From Halorubrum lacusprofundi ATCC 49239 (GTDB lineage: Archaea > Halobacteriota > Halobacteria > Halobacteriales > Haloferacaceae): a DNA stretch of 64,000 bases. Below, piece by piece: positions 32,685 to 42,782 of this stretch; positions within the stretch are counted from its first letter, which is position 1, and the number at the start of each line of letters is the position of its first letter. Location of the stretch: contig NC_012028.1 of the NCBI RefSeq assembly GCF_000022205.1, positions 461,944 through 525,943 of the forward strand. The letters are read 5' to 3'. The position numbers were made by a program, and so were the translations under genes. The notes below the pieces were generated by a model that had not been told where the DNA came from, ran no database searches, and worked only from the letters and a program-made list of their open reading frames with translations.

Positions 32685-35252
32685 ATGCACGACGACCACG
32701 ATACCGACCACAGCCAGACAGACCTTACGACCAATCCGAAGGACAACAGCAACAACGGTGATATCGATATCGAGACGGACATCCTCCAACTCACCGGCGA
32801 GGATCTCGAGAGTACCTACCCGAATAACCGCTACTTCGGGCAGGTTCACGAAAACTTCGAGATTCCCGCTCGTGAGGAACAGACTGTTCCAGCAGGGGAC
32901 GTGCTTCCGCCCAAGATCGCTCAAAACCTCGAATTCAACCCGTGGAGCCACCAAGCAGAGGCTCTCCAGGTGCTCGACCGCGGTGACAACGTGTGTGTGG
33001 CGACTAGTACATCCTCGGGGAAGACGCTGGTCTACGGTCTTCACATCGCTCGTCAATACCTTGAGGATCCGGAGACGCGGTCGCTTATTGTCTATCCGAC
33101 AAAGGCGCTCAGTCGCGACCAAGAGCAAGAACTCAACGAGTTCCTTCGTAACACGCTTGGACTGGATATCAGTGTCGGCGTCTACGATGGTGACACGAAG
33201 AGCGAGGAAAAGTCTCGCATCCGCGATGAGTGCAACGTCGTAATCACGAACTTCGTCGGTCTGAATCAGTATCTGGAGAGTCACCACCTGTGGGCAGACT
33301 TCCATTCGAACTGCTCGCTAGTGGTTATCGACGAAGCCCACATGTGGACTGGCCTCGGCGGGATGCACGTCGCCTGGATCCTCCGACGCGCCCAGCGGAT
33401 CATCGATTACTACGGCGGCGATCCGCAGTACGTTCTCACGACGGCGACGATTGGCAATCCCACAGAACACGCTCTCGCACTCACTGGTGAGCCCGCGGCA
33501 GTCGTCGACGAAGACGGATCACCGCGAGGCATCCGTCACCTCGTGTTCTGGGACCCCCCGATGAGTGGTGACGACGGTTTCACTGACGACATCGACTCTC
33601 CGGCGCTTTCGAAGCGTCCTGCGACGGTCGAAGCCCCGGAAGTGTGGGCGCATATGTGCCAGAAGAACGTCCAGTCGCTCCTGTTCTGTGACTCGCGGAA
33701 GCTCACCGAGTTGTCTGTCAACCGTGCGAAGCGGTTCATCAGCGACCCAAAGAACCGATATCAGGGAAGACCGGACCTCGCATCCTACCATGCCGGACAC
33801 GGCAAACAGTCCCGTCGAGGGACGGAGTACCAACTCAAAGAAGGACAACTTGACGGCGTCTCGACGACGAGTGCCCTGGAAGTCGGTATCAATATCGGCG
33901 GCGTCGATGGGACCGTCCTCATGGGCTATCCGGGGTCGCGCCAGTCGTTCTGGCAACGAATCGGTCGATCGGGCAGAGGAACGCGAGATGCGCTCTCTGT
34001 GTTCGTCCCGAGCCACTCCACGCTCGACCAGTACATTCTCCGGCACCCGGAGTATGTCCTCGAAGAAGATCACGAGAGCGCCGTAGTCGACCTCGACAAC
34101 AATCCCGTGTACCTCCAGCAACTCAACTGCGCCGCGCAGGAACTCCCCCTCACACGCGATGATGCAGAGGATTTCGGAGGCGAGGAACGACTGGAACGTG
34201 CCGTGGAGTACGGCCGACGTAAGGGCGACCTCGAAGGATCCCTCGATAGCGGCGTGATGTACGCCCATCGCGACCGCCCACAGGATGCGATCAGCCTATA
34301 CTCCTCCGGCGGAAACACCTTCGACGTTCGACTAGCTGGCGATGGATCGATTGATCACCAACCGATCGGCCGTGACCGGGCCTACAGAGACTACCACGAA
34401 GGAGCAACTGTTCTCCACCAGGGCGAGCAGTATCAGGTCGTCGAACTCCGAGAGGACATCCCACAGCCGTACATCTCGCTCGAGAAAGCGAATGTGAGCT
34501 ATTACACTCAGTCCCAAGGCCAAGTCAACATTTACGACACGGTCGTCGAGGACTCACGCGAGGTCGGGCCGTTCACCCTCAACTGGGGGTATGGAACGGT
34601 ATCTATCCACTATAGCACGTACCTCAAGCGAGAAATCGGAAGCGGGGACGTGCTTGAGTTGGGCAATGAAACTGGTGTGCCCCCGTTAGAAATGCGAACC
34701 CAGCTGTGTTGGGCCGAGACTCCCAACGACATCGAACGGGCGATGCTCAACAAGCACTCGGAGTACCACAATCCAGAATGTATCAACCTCCCACCGCGGC
34801 TTCACGGGTACCTCGGTGGGATTCACGCCGTCGAACACGCGATGATCGCCGTATCGCCACTTGAGCTGAAAGTCGATGGCGGTGACATCGGTGGCCTCGC
34901 AACGAATCGGCTTCCTGGCAATCCCGACAAGAGTGGATGGTTCATCTACGACGGTATCGAGGGTGGTCTCGGGTTCTCACGCTCGATTTACGAACACTTC
35001 GAAGACGTCGCCCGGCGTGCCCACGACCTCATCGTGGATTGTTCGTGTGGCCGTGACGAAGGGTGTCCCGCCTGTACGATGGACGACCGCTGCGGAAACG
35101 ACAACCGCCCGCTGTACTCTCCTGCAGCTGCAGACGTCATCGAGCATCTGCTCGGTGATCAGGAGGAGGATGACCTCAACGAACATCTCCCAGAGACGGG
35201 TAGCGAAGTGACCCCTGTCGAAGAACAGCGACCGCCTGCCTCAATCTCATAA
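32685..35252 (+). CDS. MrfA/YprA-like SF2 helicase with DUF1998 zinc domain
   Basis: 855 residues. Helicase motifs: ATSTSSGKT near 105 (the TASGKS-like Walker A of this family), VVIDEAHMW near 214, TTATIGNP and WQRIGRSGRGTRD near 425. The C-terminal DUF1998-type domain ends in a zinc cluster, CSCGRDEGCPACTMDDRCG, near residues 786-804, as in MrfA. An acidic, disordered N-terminus of ~35 residues is a halophile addition. MrfA is a 3'-5' DNA helicase; DrmA/DrmB of DISARM also carry DUF1998, but the adjoining MrfB-like exonuclease supports the MrfA assignment. Likely cytoplasmic DNA unwinding for repair or defence. Confidence 0.88.
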   Translation: MHDDHDTDHSQTDLTTNPKDNSNNGDIDIETDILQLTGEDLESTYPNNRYFGQVHENFEIPAREEQTVPAGDVLPPKIAQNLEFNPWSHQAEALQVLDRGDNVCVATSTSSGKTLVYGLHIARQYLEDPETRSLIVYPTKALSRDQEQELNEFLRNTLGLDISVGVYDGDTKSEEKSRIRDECNVVITNFVGLNQYLESHHLWADFHSNCSLVVIDEAHMWTGLGGMHVAWILRRAQRIIDYYGGDPQYVLTTATIGNPTEHALALTGEPAAVVDEDGSPRGIRHLVFWDPPMSGDDGFTDDIDSPALSKRPATVEAPEVWAHMCQKNVQSLLFCDSRKLTELSVNRAKRFISDPKNRYQGRPDLASYHAGHGKQSRRGTEYQLKEGQLDGVSTTSALEVGINIGGVDGTVLMGYPGSRQSFWQRIGRSGRGTRDALSVFVPSHSTLDQYILRHPEYVLEEDHESAVVDLDNNPVYLQQLNCAAQELPLTRDDAEDFGGEERLERAVEYGRRKGDLEGSLDSGVMYAHRDRPQDAISLYSSGGNTFDVRLAGDGSIDHQPIGRDRAYRDYHEGATVLHQGEQYQVVELREDIPQPYISLEKANVSYYTQSQGQVNIYDTVVEDSREVGPFTLNWGYGTVSIHYSTYLKREIGSGDVLELGNETGVPPLEMRTQLCWAETPNDIERAMLNKHSEYHNPECINLPPRLHGYLGGIHAVEHAMIAVSPLELKVDGGDIGGLATNRLPGNPDKSGWFIYDGIEGGLGFSRSIYEHFEDVARRAHDLIVDCSCGRDEGCPACTMDDRCGNDNRPLYSPAAADVIEHLLGDQEEDDLNEHLPETGSEVTPVEEQRPPASIS

Positions 35253-35259
35253 GAATCCC

Positions 35260-35709
35260 ATGTTCAGAACACTAATCAAGAAGATATTTGGAAATGAGAA
35301 GGATTCTGCTCGTAGAGTTGGAGATCAAAAGAGTGAGCGAGCACGTGAGAACCATCATCCGGACTTTGAACGAGCAGACGAGTACCCGTACGATCACTAC
35401 ACTGGTGCTGTTGAGGATATAAAACAGCTGAAACGCGAACGTCGCCACGAGGAAGCCGAGGAGTTGCTCTTGTGGTGTATCGATTTTACTGAGAACCAAG
35501 CACAGCGGGAATACGCACTCGACAGCCACGCTATTGTGGCACCGTGGTACTACAAGCACTTGGCAATCGTCTATCGGAAGGACGACCACTTTGGTGATGA
35601 GGTCGACATATTAGAGCGGTATGTGGAAACGATGAATGAATTAGGAGGGACGCCGAAAGACGAACTCGTTGACCGACTTGAACGTGCTCGTGAACTGGCT
35701 TCCGGGTAA
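35260..35709 (+). CDS. small TPR-like protein
   Basis: 149 residues. The middle (HEEAEELLLWCIDFTENQ, then APWYYKHLAIVYRKDDHF and VDILERYVETM) has the pattern of two to three TPR helices. It directly follows the MrfA-like gene. B. subtilis MrfB carries its own TPR tail, whereas the exonuclease here does not, so this could be the split-off adaptor. That is an inference from gene order. Confidence 0.65.
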   Translation: MFRTLIKKIFGNEKDSARRVGDQKSERARENHHPDFERADEYPYDHYTGAVEDIKQLKRERRHEEAEELLLWCIDFTENQAQREYALDSHAIVAPWYYKHLAIVYRKDDHFGDEVDILERYVETMNELGGTPKDELVDRLERARELASG

Positions 35710-35980
35710 TTCATAAAGCGTGTTTTCAGTCCAGCAAGGAACGAATACGATCAAGGAATCCCTCAGAACCTCGTTGAGAATCAGTATCTTCGGTGACTTC
35801 GTCATTAGGGTGCAAACCACCACCACACACGGAAATATTCGATAAAATATAGACTTTCAAAATATTGGATAGACAATCAGTTGTCGAATAGGTTAGGACC
35901 TCTTTTTTATGGCATTTTGATGCGAATTGACAGAGTTTATTTATCAGTGATATGTGCTTCTAGCTCACTGGTTAGTCACA

Positions 35981-37285
35981 ATGATGGAGGACGCTCTGGA
36001 ACTACTTTACACGGGAGATCTTCACCTCGGCCGTCACCCGAGTCGGATCCCGGATGATCTGGATGGTCCCGAGCTGTCGCCGAAAGCTGTCTGGCTGTCG
36101 ACGGTCCAAGAGGCAATCGACCAGGATGTTGACACGGTCGTGATTGCAGGTGATATTGTTGATCAGGAGAATCGCTATTTCGAGGCGTACGGAGCGTTCG
36201 AAGACGGAATTGCCCAACTCGACGAAGCAGGGATTCCAGTCGTCGTGGTTGCCGGGAATCACGACTTCGATGCCCTTCCTGAAATGGTTGATAACCTCGA
36301 TTCCGACACGCTCCAATTCCTCGGGAGAGAGGGTCAGTGGGAACGCTGGACGCTCGAACAGGACGGCGAGCCGGTAGCCCATTTCGATGGCTGGTCGTTT
36401 TCGGCCGAACACGTCTACGAGTCTCCGCTCGAGGAGTACGATCTTCCGGAGACCGATGACGCGCCTCAGATCGGAGTGCTTCACGCCGACCTCGACTCAC
36501 GAGGAAGCCGATACGCACCGGTTCTGTCCAGCGAGCTCCGCGATACCCCAGCAGATGCCTGGCTACTCGGTCATATTCACAGTCCGGGGATCCAGATCGA
36601 CTCGCGTCCACTGGCTTTGTACTCTGGATCGCCACAACCGCTCGATCCGGGTGAACAGCAGGCCCACGGCCCGTGGACGATTACGATACCCAAAAACGGA
36701 GAGGTACGTGCTGAACAGATCCTTCTGGCATCCGTTCGCTACGACCAAGTTTCGGTCGACGTGTCCGGGGTAGAAGACCCGCAAGAAGCAACCTCCGTAA
36801 TTTCAGAGGAAATCAAGGAACACGTTCGATCCGAACTCGACACGAGATCGTTGGAACTCAGTCTAGTTCGGGTTCATCTTACCGGTCGGACGGATGCCCA
36901 CTCAGCGCTTGTCGATCGGCATCGGTCGATGGAGCGTGACCTCGGATTCCGGGAAAGATCGGTTTCGGTCCGAATCGAATCGATTGACGTCGACACCCGT
37001 CCGGCAATCGATCTTGAAGACCTTGCAGAAGGAGACAATGCAGCTGCGTACCTCGCTGACCTCCTACTCGAAATCGAGAACGGTGATACTCGCGAATCCT
37101 ACGGCAACATGGTCGATGACTCGTTAGCAGCGGTGCGGCAGGCTCATAGTGCGAATGCGTACAATCCGCTCCGACGCGAAACCGAACTCAGGGATCCGGA
37201 CGACAATGACGCTATCGAACATCTCGAACAGCAGGCACGGGTACTGCTCGATACCCTACTCAGCCAAAAGGGAGGTAACGCATGA
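35981..37285 (+). CDS. YhaO/SbcD-like Mre11-family phosphoesterase
   Basis: About 434 residues. Calcineurin-type nuclease motifs: GDLHLGRHP (near residue 11), VIAGDIVDQENRYFEAYG, VAGNHDFDALPE and WLLGHIHSPG, with all metal ligands visible. I chose ATG 35981 because the motif lies just inside it; a GTG at 35954 would add nine hydrophobic residues. The C-terminal ~200 residues would be the capping and partner-binding part. The stop overlaps the ATPase start (ATGA), so the two form an Mre11/Rad50-like or YhaO/YhaN-like complex that processes DNA ends. Confidence 0.88.
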   Translation: MMEDALELLYTGDLHLGRHPSRIPDDLDGPELSPKAVWLSTVQEAIDQDVDTVVIAGDIVDQENRYFEAYGAFEDGIAQLDEAGIPVVVVAGNHDFDALPEMVDNLDSDTLQFLGREGQWERWTLEQDGEPVAHFDGWSFSAEHVYESPLEEYDLPETDDAPQIGVLHADLDSRGSRYAPVLSSELRDTPADAWLLGHIHSPGIQIDSRPLALYSGSPQPLDPGEQQAHGPWTITIPKNGEVRAEQILLASVRYDQVSVDVSGVEDPQEATSVISEEIKEHVRSELDTRSLELSLVRVHLTGRTDAHSALVDRHRSMERDLGFRERSVSVRIESIDVDTRPAIDLEDLAEGDNAAAYLADLLLEIENGDTRESYGNMVDDSLAAVRQAHSANAYNPLRRETELRDPDDNDAIEHLEQQARVLLDTLLSQKGGNA

Positions 37286-40200
37286 TCAGGGACCCGATCT
37301 GCTTCGAGGAAATCCAGATCATCCAAGCTCCTGGGTTCGAAACTGGCGGCTTCTCTGTCGACGACTTGTGCTCCGGTATCAATGTCGTTCATGGACCGAA
37401 CGCGGCAGGAAAGACGACGCTCGCTGAGTCGCTTGAATGGCTTTGCTGGCCCGAGATCGCCGACGAGCGTGCATCCCTCGTGGGGCAGCTCTCACTGAAC
37501 GGTGAAGACTGGCGAGTCGAAGTCGACAATGGCCGCACGAGTTACCAACGTGACGGTCAAGAGGCGAACGGTCCGAGCCTTCCTCCAGCCGATCAACGCG
37601 ACCGTTACCGTCTCTCCCTCCACGACCTACTCCAGCGAGACAACAACAACGAATCTTTCGTCGAGATAATCGAGCGAGAATCAGCTGGTGGCTACGATCT
37701 TTCTACAGCATACGACGAGCTCGGGTATTCGGATTCCCCGAGTCGGGCAAACAGGAATGTCGTCCAGAAAGCCAAGGGAGCGATTCAGGAGTTACGTGAG
37801 GCGCGGACCGACGTTTCCGAACTACGTCAAGAGCAGAACGAACTCTCACGGTTACGTGGTGAACTGGAGGCAGCGCGTCAAGCACAAGAGCGATCCGAAC
37901 TGCTCGAGCAGGCGATCGACTACGCACAGGCGAGAAACCAGCTGGAGCAGGCTGAATCGAGGCTCGACGAGTTCCCCGATATCTTAGACCAGGTCGACGG
38001 AGACGAAATCGAGCGTGTTCGATCCCTCGAAGATGACATCGACGAGTGGACCGAGAAAAAAGACGAGGCCGGGGAAACGGAAACGGACGCTCAAGAACGG
38101 CTTGATGAGGCCGACCTTCCTGAAGAGGGGCTCCCGACAGGCCGTATCGACCATCTGAAAGAGCTTCGCGATGACCTTGATTCTGCGGAGGACAGGAAGC
38201 GCGATCTCCAGGGAGACTTGGCTGACGCCCAACGGCAGCGAGAAACTGCCCGAGATGACATTCCCCTAGATGTCGACACCGGGGACCTCGTGGACTTGGA
38301 ACCCGTCACGTGGAAGAACGTCTCGAAGTTCGCACGAGAGGCCGAGGAACTCCAGTCCGAGCGTGAAACCCGGGAGGCCGTCCAGCGACTACTGGAGGAC
38401 GGTGAGCACCCTGAGTCCGATTTACCCACGCTCCAACGCGCGAGTCAGTCGCTGGAGGAGTGGCTGGCTGCGTCCGTTTCTACGGAGTCGAACGACGGTT
38501 CAGAGGCATTCCGAATCGCTGTGTTCTCGGCCGTTTCTCTCGCCTCGACGGGCATCGCGCTGGGTCTACTGGTGCATCCACTGCTATTCTCCATCCTGCT
38601 CGTCGCTGCTGGTATCTTCTGGTATGGGCTGCGCGCTCGCTCACAGTCCAAAGACGGAGGTAATTCACGGGACTCGCATCGCAAGTCGTTCGAGAAAACC
38701 GGTCTGAACCCGCCGGCGAGGTGGACCGAAGACGAGGTTCGGTCTCGTCTGATCGGACTGTACGACGCAATCGCAGCGCACAAACTGGCCGAGCGACGGT
38801 CCGAATGGCGCGATAGCCTAGCGACGGATTCAGACACGCTCGAACAGAAAGAGCAGGATCTGGAGGAAACGCGTGCCAAACTCCAAGACCAGTTGGGCGC
38901 CGCGCCAGATGCGTCTGATGTCGAACTCGCCGTGATCTCCAAGCGAGTGCTCGACTGGCAGGAAGCCCACGACGAAATTGAGGGGATTCAAGAGAGCATC
39001 GAAACCGTCGACGACCAAATCAAGACCGCCCGCGAAGAACTCCAAGCGAAACTCGATCCCTACGGCTACGACGATGTCGAGAGGTCTGGTGAGGCGACCG
39101 AAGCAATCCGAAACCTCGAGAACCGCGAACAGCAGCGCGAAGCCGCACAGCGGGACCTCGACCAAGCTACCGAGACGATTCAGGAAGCGACCGAGAAAAT
39201 AGGTGCGCTGGCGGACGAACGCGACGAAATCTTTGCGGATCTGGATCTCGACTCCGATGACCACGATAGGTTGGAGGGACTCTGTGAGCAGGTCGAAGCA
39301 TACGAATCGGCTGCGGAGGACGTACGAGAAGCCAACATCCGGGCGAACACGGAAGCCGAAGAACTCGAAAGCTACCCGGGCTTCGAACCGGACCTCAAGA
39401 AGCAAGAGATTGCTGACCTCAGAGAAGACCTCCGTGAGGCGGAACGAATTGCTGAGGATTTCGACGACCTGCAGTCACGGCTTGCCGATATCAAGGCAGA
39501 AATCAGGCAGGCAAAATCCGACGACCAAGTTGAAAATGCGCTTGCGGAGCGTGATCGGGCGCTCGATGATCTGAAAGACCAACTTGAGGACGACTGTGCT
39601 GCGATGGTCGGCGACGTACTGGTGGATCATGTTCAGGAGGCGACGATGGAGACTAGTCGACCGGACGTTTTCGAGCGTGCTCGTGAAATCCTGACGACGA
39701 TCACTCGCGGCCGGTATCGATTGGACTTCGATGAGGCCGAAGCCGAATTCCGTGTGTTCGACGAAACCAAAAAGAAGGGGCTCGCACTTGACGAGCTTTC
39801 GAGCGGCACTCGGGTCCAAGTCCTGCTCGCTGTACGAATCGCCTTCGTCGAACAGCAGGAACAGGGAGTTCAGATTCCACTTCTCCTCGACGAGACGCTC
39901 GCCAACACCGACGACCGAAGAGCGAAGAGGATTATCGAGTCAATGATCGAACTCGCTCGAAACGGTCGGCAGGTTTTCTATTTCACTGCACAGGGCGACG
40001 AAGTGGCAAAGTGGACTGCTGCACTGGAGAGTACAAACGGTGTCGACCACGAAATCGTCGACCTCGCAACGGTTCGTGATGTTGACGACACCGTCCATAT
40101 TCCCGATACAGACTCTGTCGAATCACACACTCCGCAGGCCCCCAGCCCCGACAGTCACGACCATTCCTCGTATGGGGACGAGCTCAAGGTAGACTCGTTC

Positions 40201-40758
40201 AATCCGCACCGTGGGGTCGGGACGGCGCACCTGTGGTACGTGGTCGACGATGTCGAAACCCTCCATCAACTCTTGGAGCTCGGGATCGAACACTGGGGAC
40301 AGATGAATAACCTGCTCCAGTGGGGCAACGGAGACCTCTCCTCAGTTGAGTCCGACCAGGTAACGGTTGCCGAAGAGAATTCTGCAGCGCTGAATGAGTT
40401 CGTCGCCGCCTGGAAGGTGGGTCGTGGTGAGCCCGTTGATCGGGAGGTTCTCGAAGCTTCTGGCGCTGTAAGTAGTAATTTCATCGACGAGGTCACTGCC
40501 CTTGCCGAATCGGTCAACGGGGATGGGAGAAAAATCGTTGAAGCCCTGCATAATGGCGAAGTGAACCGCTTCCGTAGCGGGAAAGCGAATGAATTGGAGA
40601 CGTATCTCGAAGAGAACGGGTACATCGAGCCCCGTGATACGCTGGATCAAGGCCAGATACGAGCCCGAATCATCGAGCGCTTCGTTGATGAAGGTGTCTC
40701 TCCCGAAGAAGCCAAAGATAGGACTGAGAACCTGCTTTCGCGCATGAACAAAAACTGA
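37282..40758 (+). CDS. YhaN/SbcC-like ABC ATPase with membrane segments
   Basis: 1,158 residues. Walker A GPNAAGKTT at 38-46, long coiled coils at ~155-400 and ~490-770, ABC signature ELSSGTRVQVL near 837 and Walker B PLLLDETLANTDD near 866. A hydrophobic pair of segments at ~410-450 (VFSAVSLASTGIALGLLV, LLFSILLVAAGIFWYGL) is characteristic of YhaN-type rather than SbcC proteins, which have a zinc hook there. A C-terminal extension from ~955 to the end has no recognised fold. Works with the overlapping phosphoesterase; probably membrane-attached. Confidence 0.85.
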   Translation: MIRDPICFEEIQIIQAPGFETGGFSVDDLCSGINVVHGPNAAGKTTLAESLEWLCWPEIADERASLVGQLSLNGEDWRVEVDNGRTSYQRDGQEANGPSLPPADQRDRYRLSLHDLLQRDNNNESFVEIIERESAGGYDLSTAYDELGYSDSPSRANRNVVQKAKGAIQELREARTDVSELRQEQNELSRLRGELEAARQAQERSELLEQAIDYAQARNQLEQAESRLDEFPDILDQVDGDEIERVRSLEDDIDEWTEKKDEAGETETDAQERLDEADLPEEGLPTGRIDHLKELRDDLDSAEDRKRDLQGDLADAQRQRETARDDIPLDVDTGDLVDLEPVTWKNVSKFAREAEELQSERETREAVQRLLEDGEHPESDLPTLQRASQSLEEWLAASVSTESNDGSEAFRIAVFSAVSLASTGIALGLLVHPLLFSILLVAAGIFWYGLRARSQSKDGGNSRDSHRKSFEKTGLNPPARWTEDEVRSRLIGLYDAIAAHKLAERRSEWRDSLATDSDTLEQKEQDLEETRAKLQDQLGAAPDASDVELAVISKRVLDWQEAHDEIEGIQESIETVDDQIKTAREELQAKLDPYGYDDVERSGEATEAIRNLENREQQREAAQRDLDQATETIQEATEKIGALADERDEIFADLDLDSDDHDRLEGLCEQVEAYESAAEDVREANIRANTEAEELESYPGFEPDLKKQEIADLREDLREAERIAEDFDDLQSRLADIKAEIRQAKSDDQVENALAERDRALDDLKDQLEDDCAAMVGDVLVDHVQEATMETSRPDVFERAREILTTITRGRYRLDFDEAEAEFRVFDETKKKGLALDELSSGTRVQVLLAVRIAFVEQQEQGVQIPLLLDETLANTDDRRAKRIIESMIELARNGRQVFYFTAQGDEVAKWTAALESTNGVDHEIVDLATVRDVDDTVHIPDTDSVESHTPQAPSPDSHDHSSYGDELKVDSFNPHRGVGTAHLWYVVDDVETLHQLLELGIEHWGQMNNLLQWGNGDLSSVESDQVTVAEENSAALNEFVAAWKVGRGEPVDREVLEASGAVSSNFIDEVTALAESVNGDGRKIVEALHNGEVNRFRSGKANELETYLEENGYIEPRDTLDQGQIRARIIERFVDEGVSPEEAKDRTENLLSRMNKN

Positions 40759-40893
40759 TTTTTCGCTGAGTTCGACACGCGTGCTTTGCTAGCAACTGGC
40801 TCGGAGACTCCGTTTCAATGAAAGAAAGAATCCATGAGATCACACCTACTTCAATGGCCATATAATAATGTGTCTTCGACAGGACGTGTTGGT

Positions 40894-41100
40894 ATGGGTA
40901 ATTTCAGAACAAACATCATTTTATTCGTGATTTGCCTCATCGTCTCAATACTGGTCCTCGAATTTTCGGGCGTACGACAAGAGATGGGGATTTCGTGGTG
41001 GGGAACGTTCAGTATCATTCCAACATGGCTCGCTATCCCGGCTATTTTAATTCTGGTAGTGGCGTGGATTTTGAACCCCTCATCGAGCTCGCGTCGCTAG
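40894..41100 (+). CDS. small two-helix membrane protein
   Basis: 68 residues from the ATG at 40894 (MGNFRTNIILFVICLIVSIL), with two transmembrane segments and a short basic tail. A TATA-like CATATAATAATG lies ~30 nt upstream. No family recognised. Confidence 0.5.
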   Translation: MGNFRTNIILFVICLIVSILVLEFSGVRQEMGISWWGTFSIIPTWLAIPAILILVVAWILNPSSSSRR

Positions 41101-41245
41101 TCGACCACCCTCACCAGCACCTCCGGCCTGTCCTCGACGAGGTCGACCAGTTGACCGATAAGGAGGTGCTGTACGACCTGCACCGCGTCAGCGGGCTCTC
41201 CGTCGTCCTCAACGCCGACGGGGAGTTGACGTCACCGAGAAGAAG
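41055..41245 (+). pseudogene. unidentified gene fragment
   Basis: In one frame the stretch reads like haloarchaeal coding sequence: DFEPLIELASLVDHPHQHLR, then VLDEVDQLTDKEVLYDLHRV and GLSVVLNADGELTSP. There is no proper start and the frame runs into unrelated sequence after ~41240. It overlaps the end of the small membrane gene. A relic of an unknown gene. Confidence 0.4.
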
Positions 41246-41351
41246 CTCTGATTGTGACCGTGTGATGTCTCCTTCCCTATTCGCTCGGAGTCTTCAAGCT
41301 GGTCGGGCGAGGAGTTTAGGCATCTGCGCTGATATGTTTTGACGACAACTG

Positions 41352-42782
41352 ATGGGTTTCCCGATGAGTTCGAGGGGAAGCTACTCCGAAGCGGGACTCC
41401 AGCGGAGCATTCAAGGCCTCATCTTAGCCTTCTTTTCGTTCGACCTGCTGCTCACCGTGTACAACAGCCTATCGTACTTCCTGCCCATCATTTCTGCCAT
41501 CTCTTCCGCGGGTGTCGTGCCGGTGTTCAATGTTCAGGTGAGCCTTCTGAAGGGGCTACTTCTAGTGGTCCTGCTGGGTCTGGCTATCCCGGATGTCAAG
41601 CCCGACCGGTCGAATATAGAGCAAGCCTACCTCCTGTTGCTCTCGCTCGGTGTCGTCCTGTATTATCGCCTCTGGGGGACTCTGATCGGCCTGTACCTCG
41701 CTCTTTCAGTTGCTCTGGCAGTCTCGGTTGGCTTCGCTCAGATAACTTCCGGTGGAAACTGGCGGTCAAGCCTCGCGGACGGGTTGGACTACACAAACAC
41801 GGTCGCTCTCCTGGGGATCGGAGCAGGCGTCTTGTCCGCATTCTCTTACCTCCCACAGATCCTTCTCGGACTGTTCGGGCTCTATTACGGCGCCCGGTGG
41901 CTACTCGCTAAGGCTCGCATCCCCGATGCTAGTCAGGTTGACCCTGAGGAACGCCTGTACCGCGCAACCATGCGGTTGAGCGAGACGCCAACCGGCGTTC
42001 TGACTGCGGGCATCGTCTACGCAGGGCTGCTGTCTACTACCTCGGTGATTCTCTCCTTCGTGCTGCCGATCCTGGTGCGCAGCGGGTTCAGTCTCTCTCC
42101 GCGCGCGCTCGTCTTGAATCTGAGCTACATTTTCGGGATGGCGTTTCAGGTGGTCATCTTCTACTACTGGTTTGCTCTTCTCCAGAGAGCTCCGTACTCG
42201 GTCGACCACTGGCGGGCCAGCCGGTTCGAATATGCGACCCAAAAGAACGCTCCTCACCGCCCCCGACCACTCAATCTGCTTCTCCCGACCGTCGGATGGA
42301 TCCTGACGCAATACCCCTCTTCGGCACTAGAGCAGTACGGGCCGGTCATCGTGGCCGTGTGGTCTGCTCCCTCCATATGGACGTTCTTGGCACTTCTGGT
42401 ACTATTTCTGGGCTACTCCCTTGTACTGGTTCAGGGATTCCGCTGGCTCGAAGTTCTCCCCCTCGCTGGCTTCTTGACGCCATCTGAGCGGAGTATCGAA
42501 GACGACTTCACAACATTCGTTCTCTCAATGGCTCTGCTGCTCCTCGCTGTTGCGGTCGTCTCTCCTTCAGGTGCCCTCCTGCTGGTGCCTGTTCCCGTGA
42601 TGTTCCTGTTTGACCACTTCTTGGAGCGTGAAGCGGCCGCGATCACCTCCGCCCTGATATTGGTTGCCTGCTTGAGCGCACCGTTGGTGGTGAGATTGGA
42701 GACTCTCGAGGGCGAGTACTGGAGCCTGGCACTTCTCACAATCTTCCTATACGGTATGACGCTCGCGAGGCGATCCCTGTGA
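41352..42782 (+). CDS. polytopic membrane protein, unknown
   Basis: 476 residues with about 12 hydrophobic segments and short loops; a longer cytoplasmic-type loop lies near 185-215 (KARIPDASQVDPEERLYRAT). The start may be ATG 41352 or ATG 41364. No transporter signature was recognised. Codon use and GC match the surrounding DNA-processing genes poorly, so it may have a different origin. Confidence 0.7.
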   Translation: MGFPMSSRGSYSEAGLQRSIQGLILAFFSFDLLLTVYNSLSYFLPIISAISSAGVVPVFNVQVSLLKGLLLVVLLGLAIPDVKPDRSNIEQAYLLLLSLGVVLYYRLWGTLIGLYLALSVALAVSVGFAQITSGGNWRSSLADGLDYTNTVALLGIGAGVLSAFSYLPQILLGLFGLYYGARWLLAKARIPDASQVDPEERLYRATMRLSETPTGVLTAGIVYAGLLSTTSVILSFVLPILVRSGFSLSPRALVLNLSYIFGMAFQVVIFYYWFALLQRAPYSVDHWRASRFEYATQKNAPHRPRPLNLLLPTVGWILTQYPSSALEQYGPVIVAVWSAPSIWTFLALLVLFLGYSLVLVQGFRWLEVLPLAGFLTPSERSIEDDFTTFVLSMALLLLAVAVVSPSGALLLVPVPVMFLFDHFLEREAAAITSALILVACLSAPLVVRLETLEGEYWSLALLTIFLYGMTLARRSL

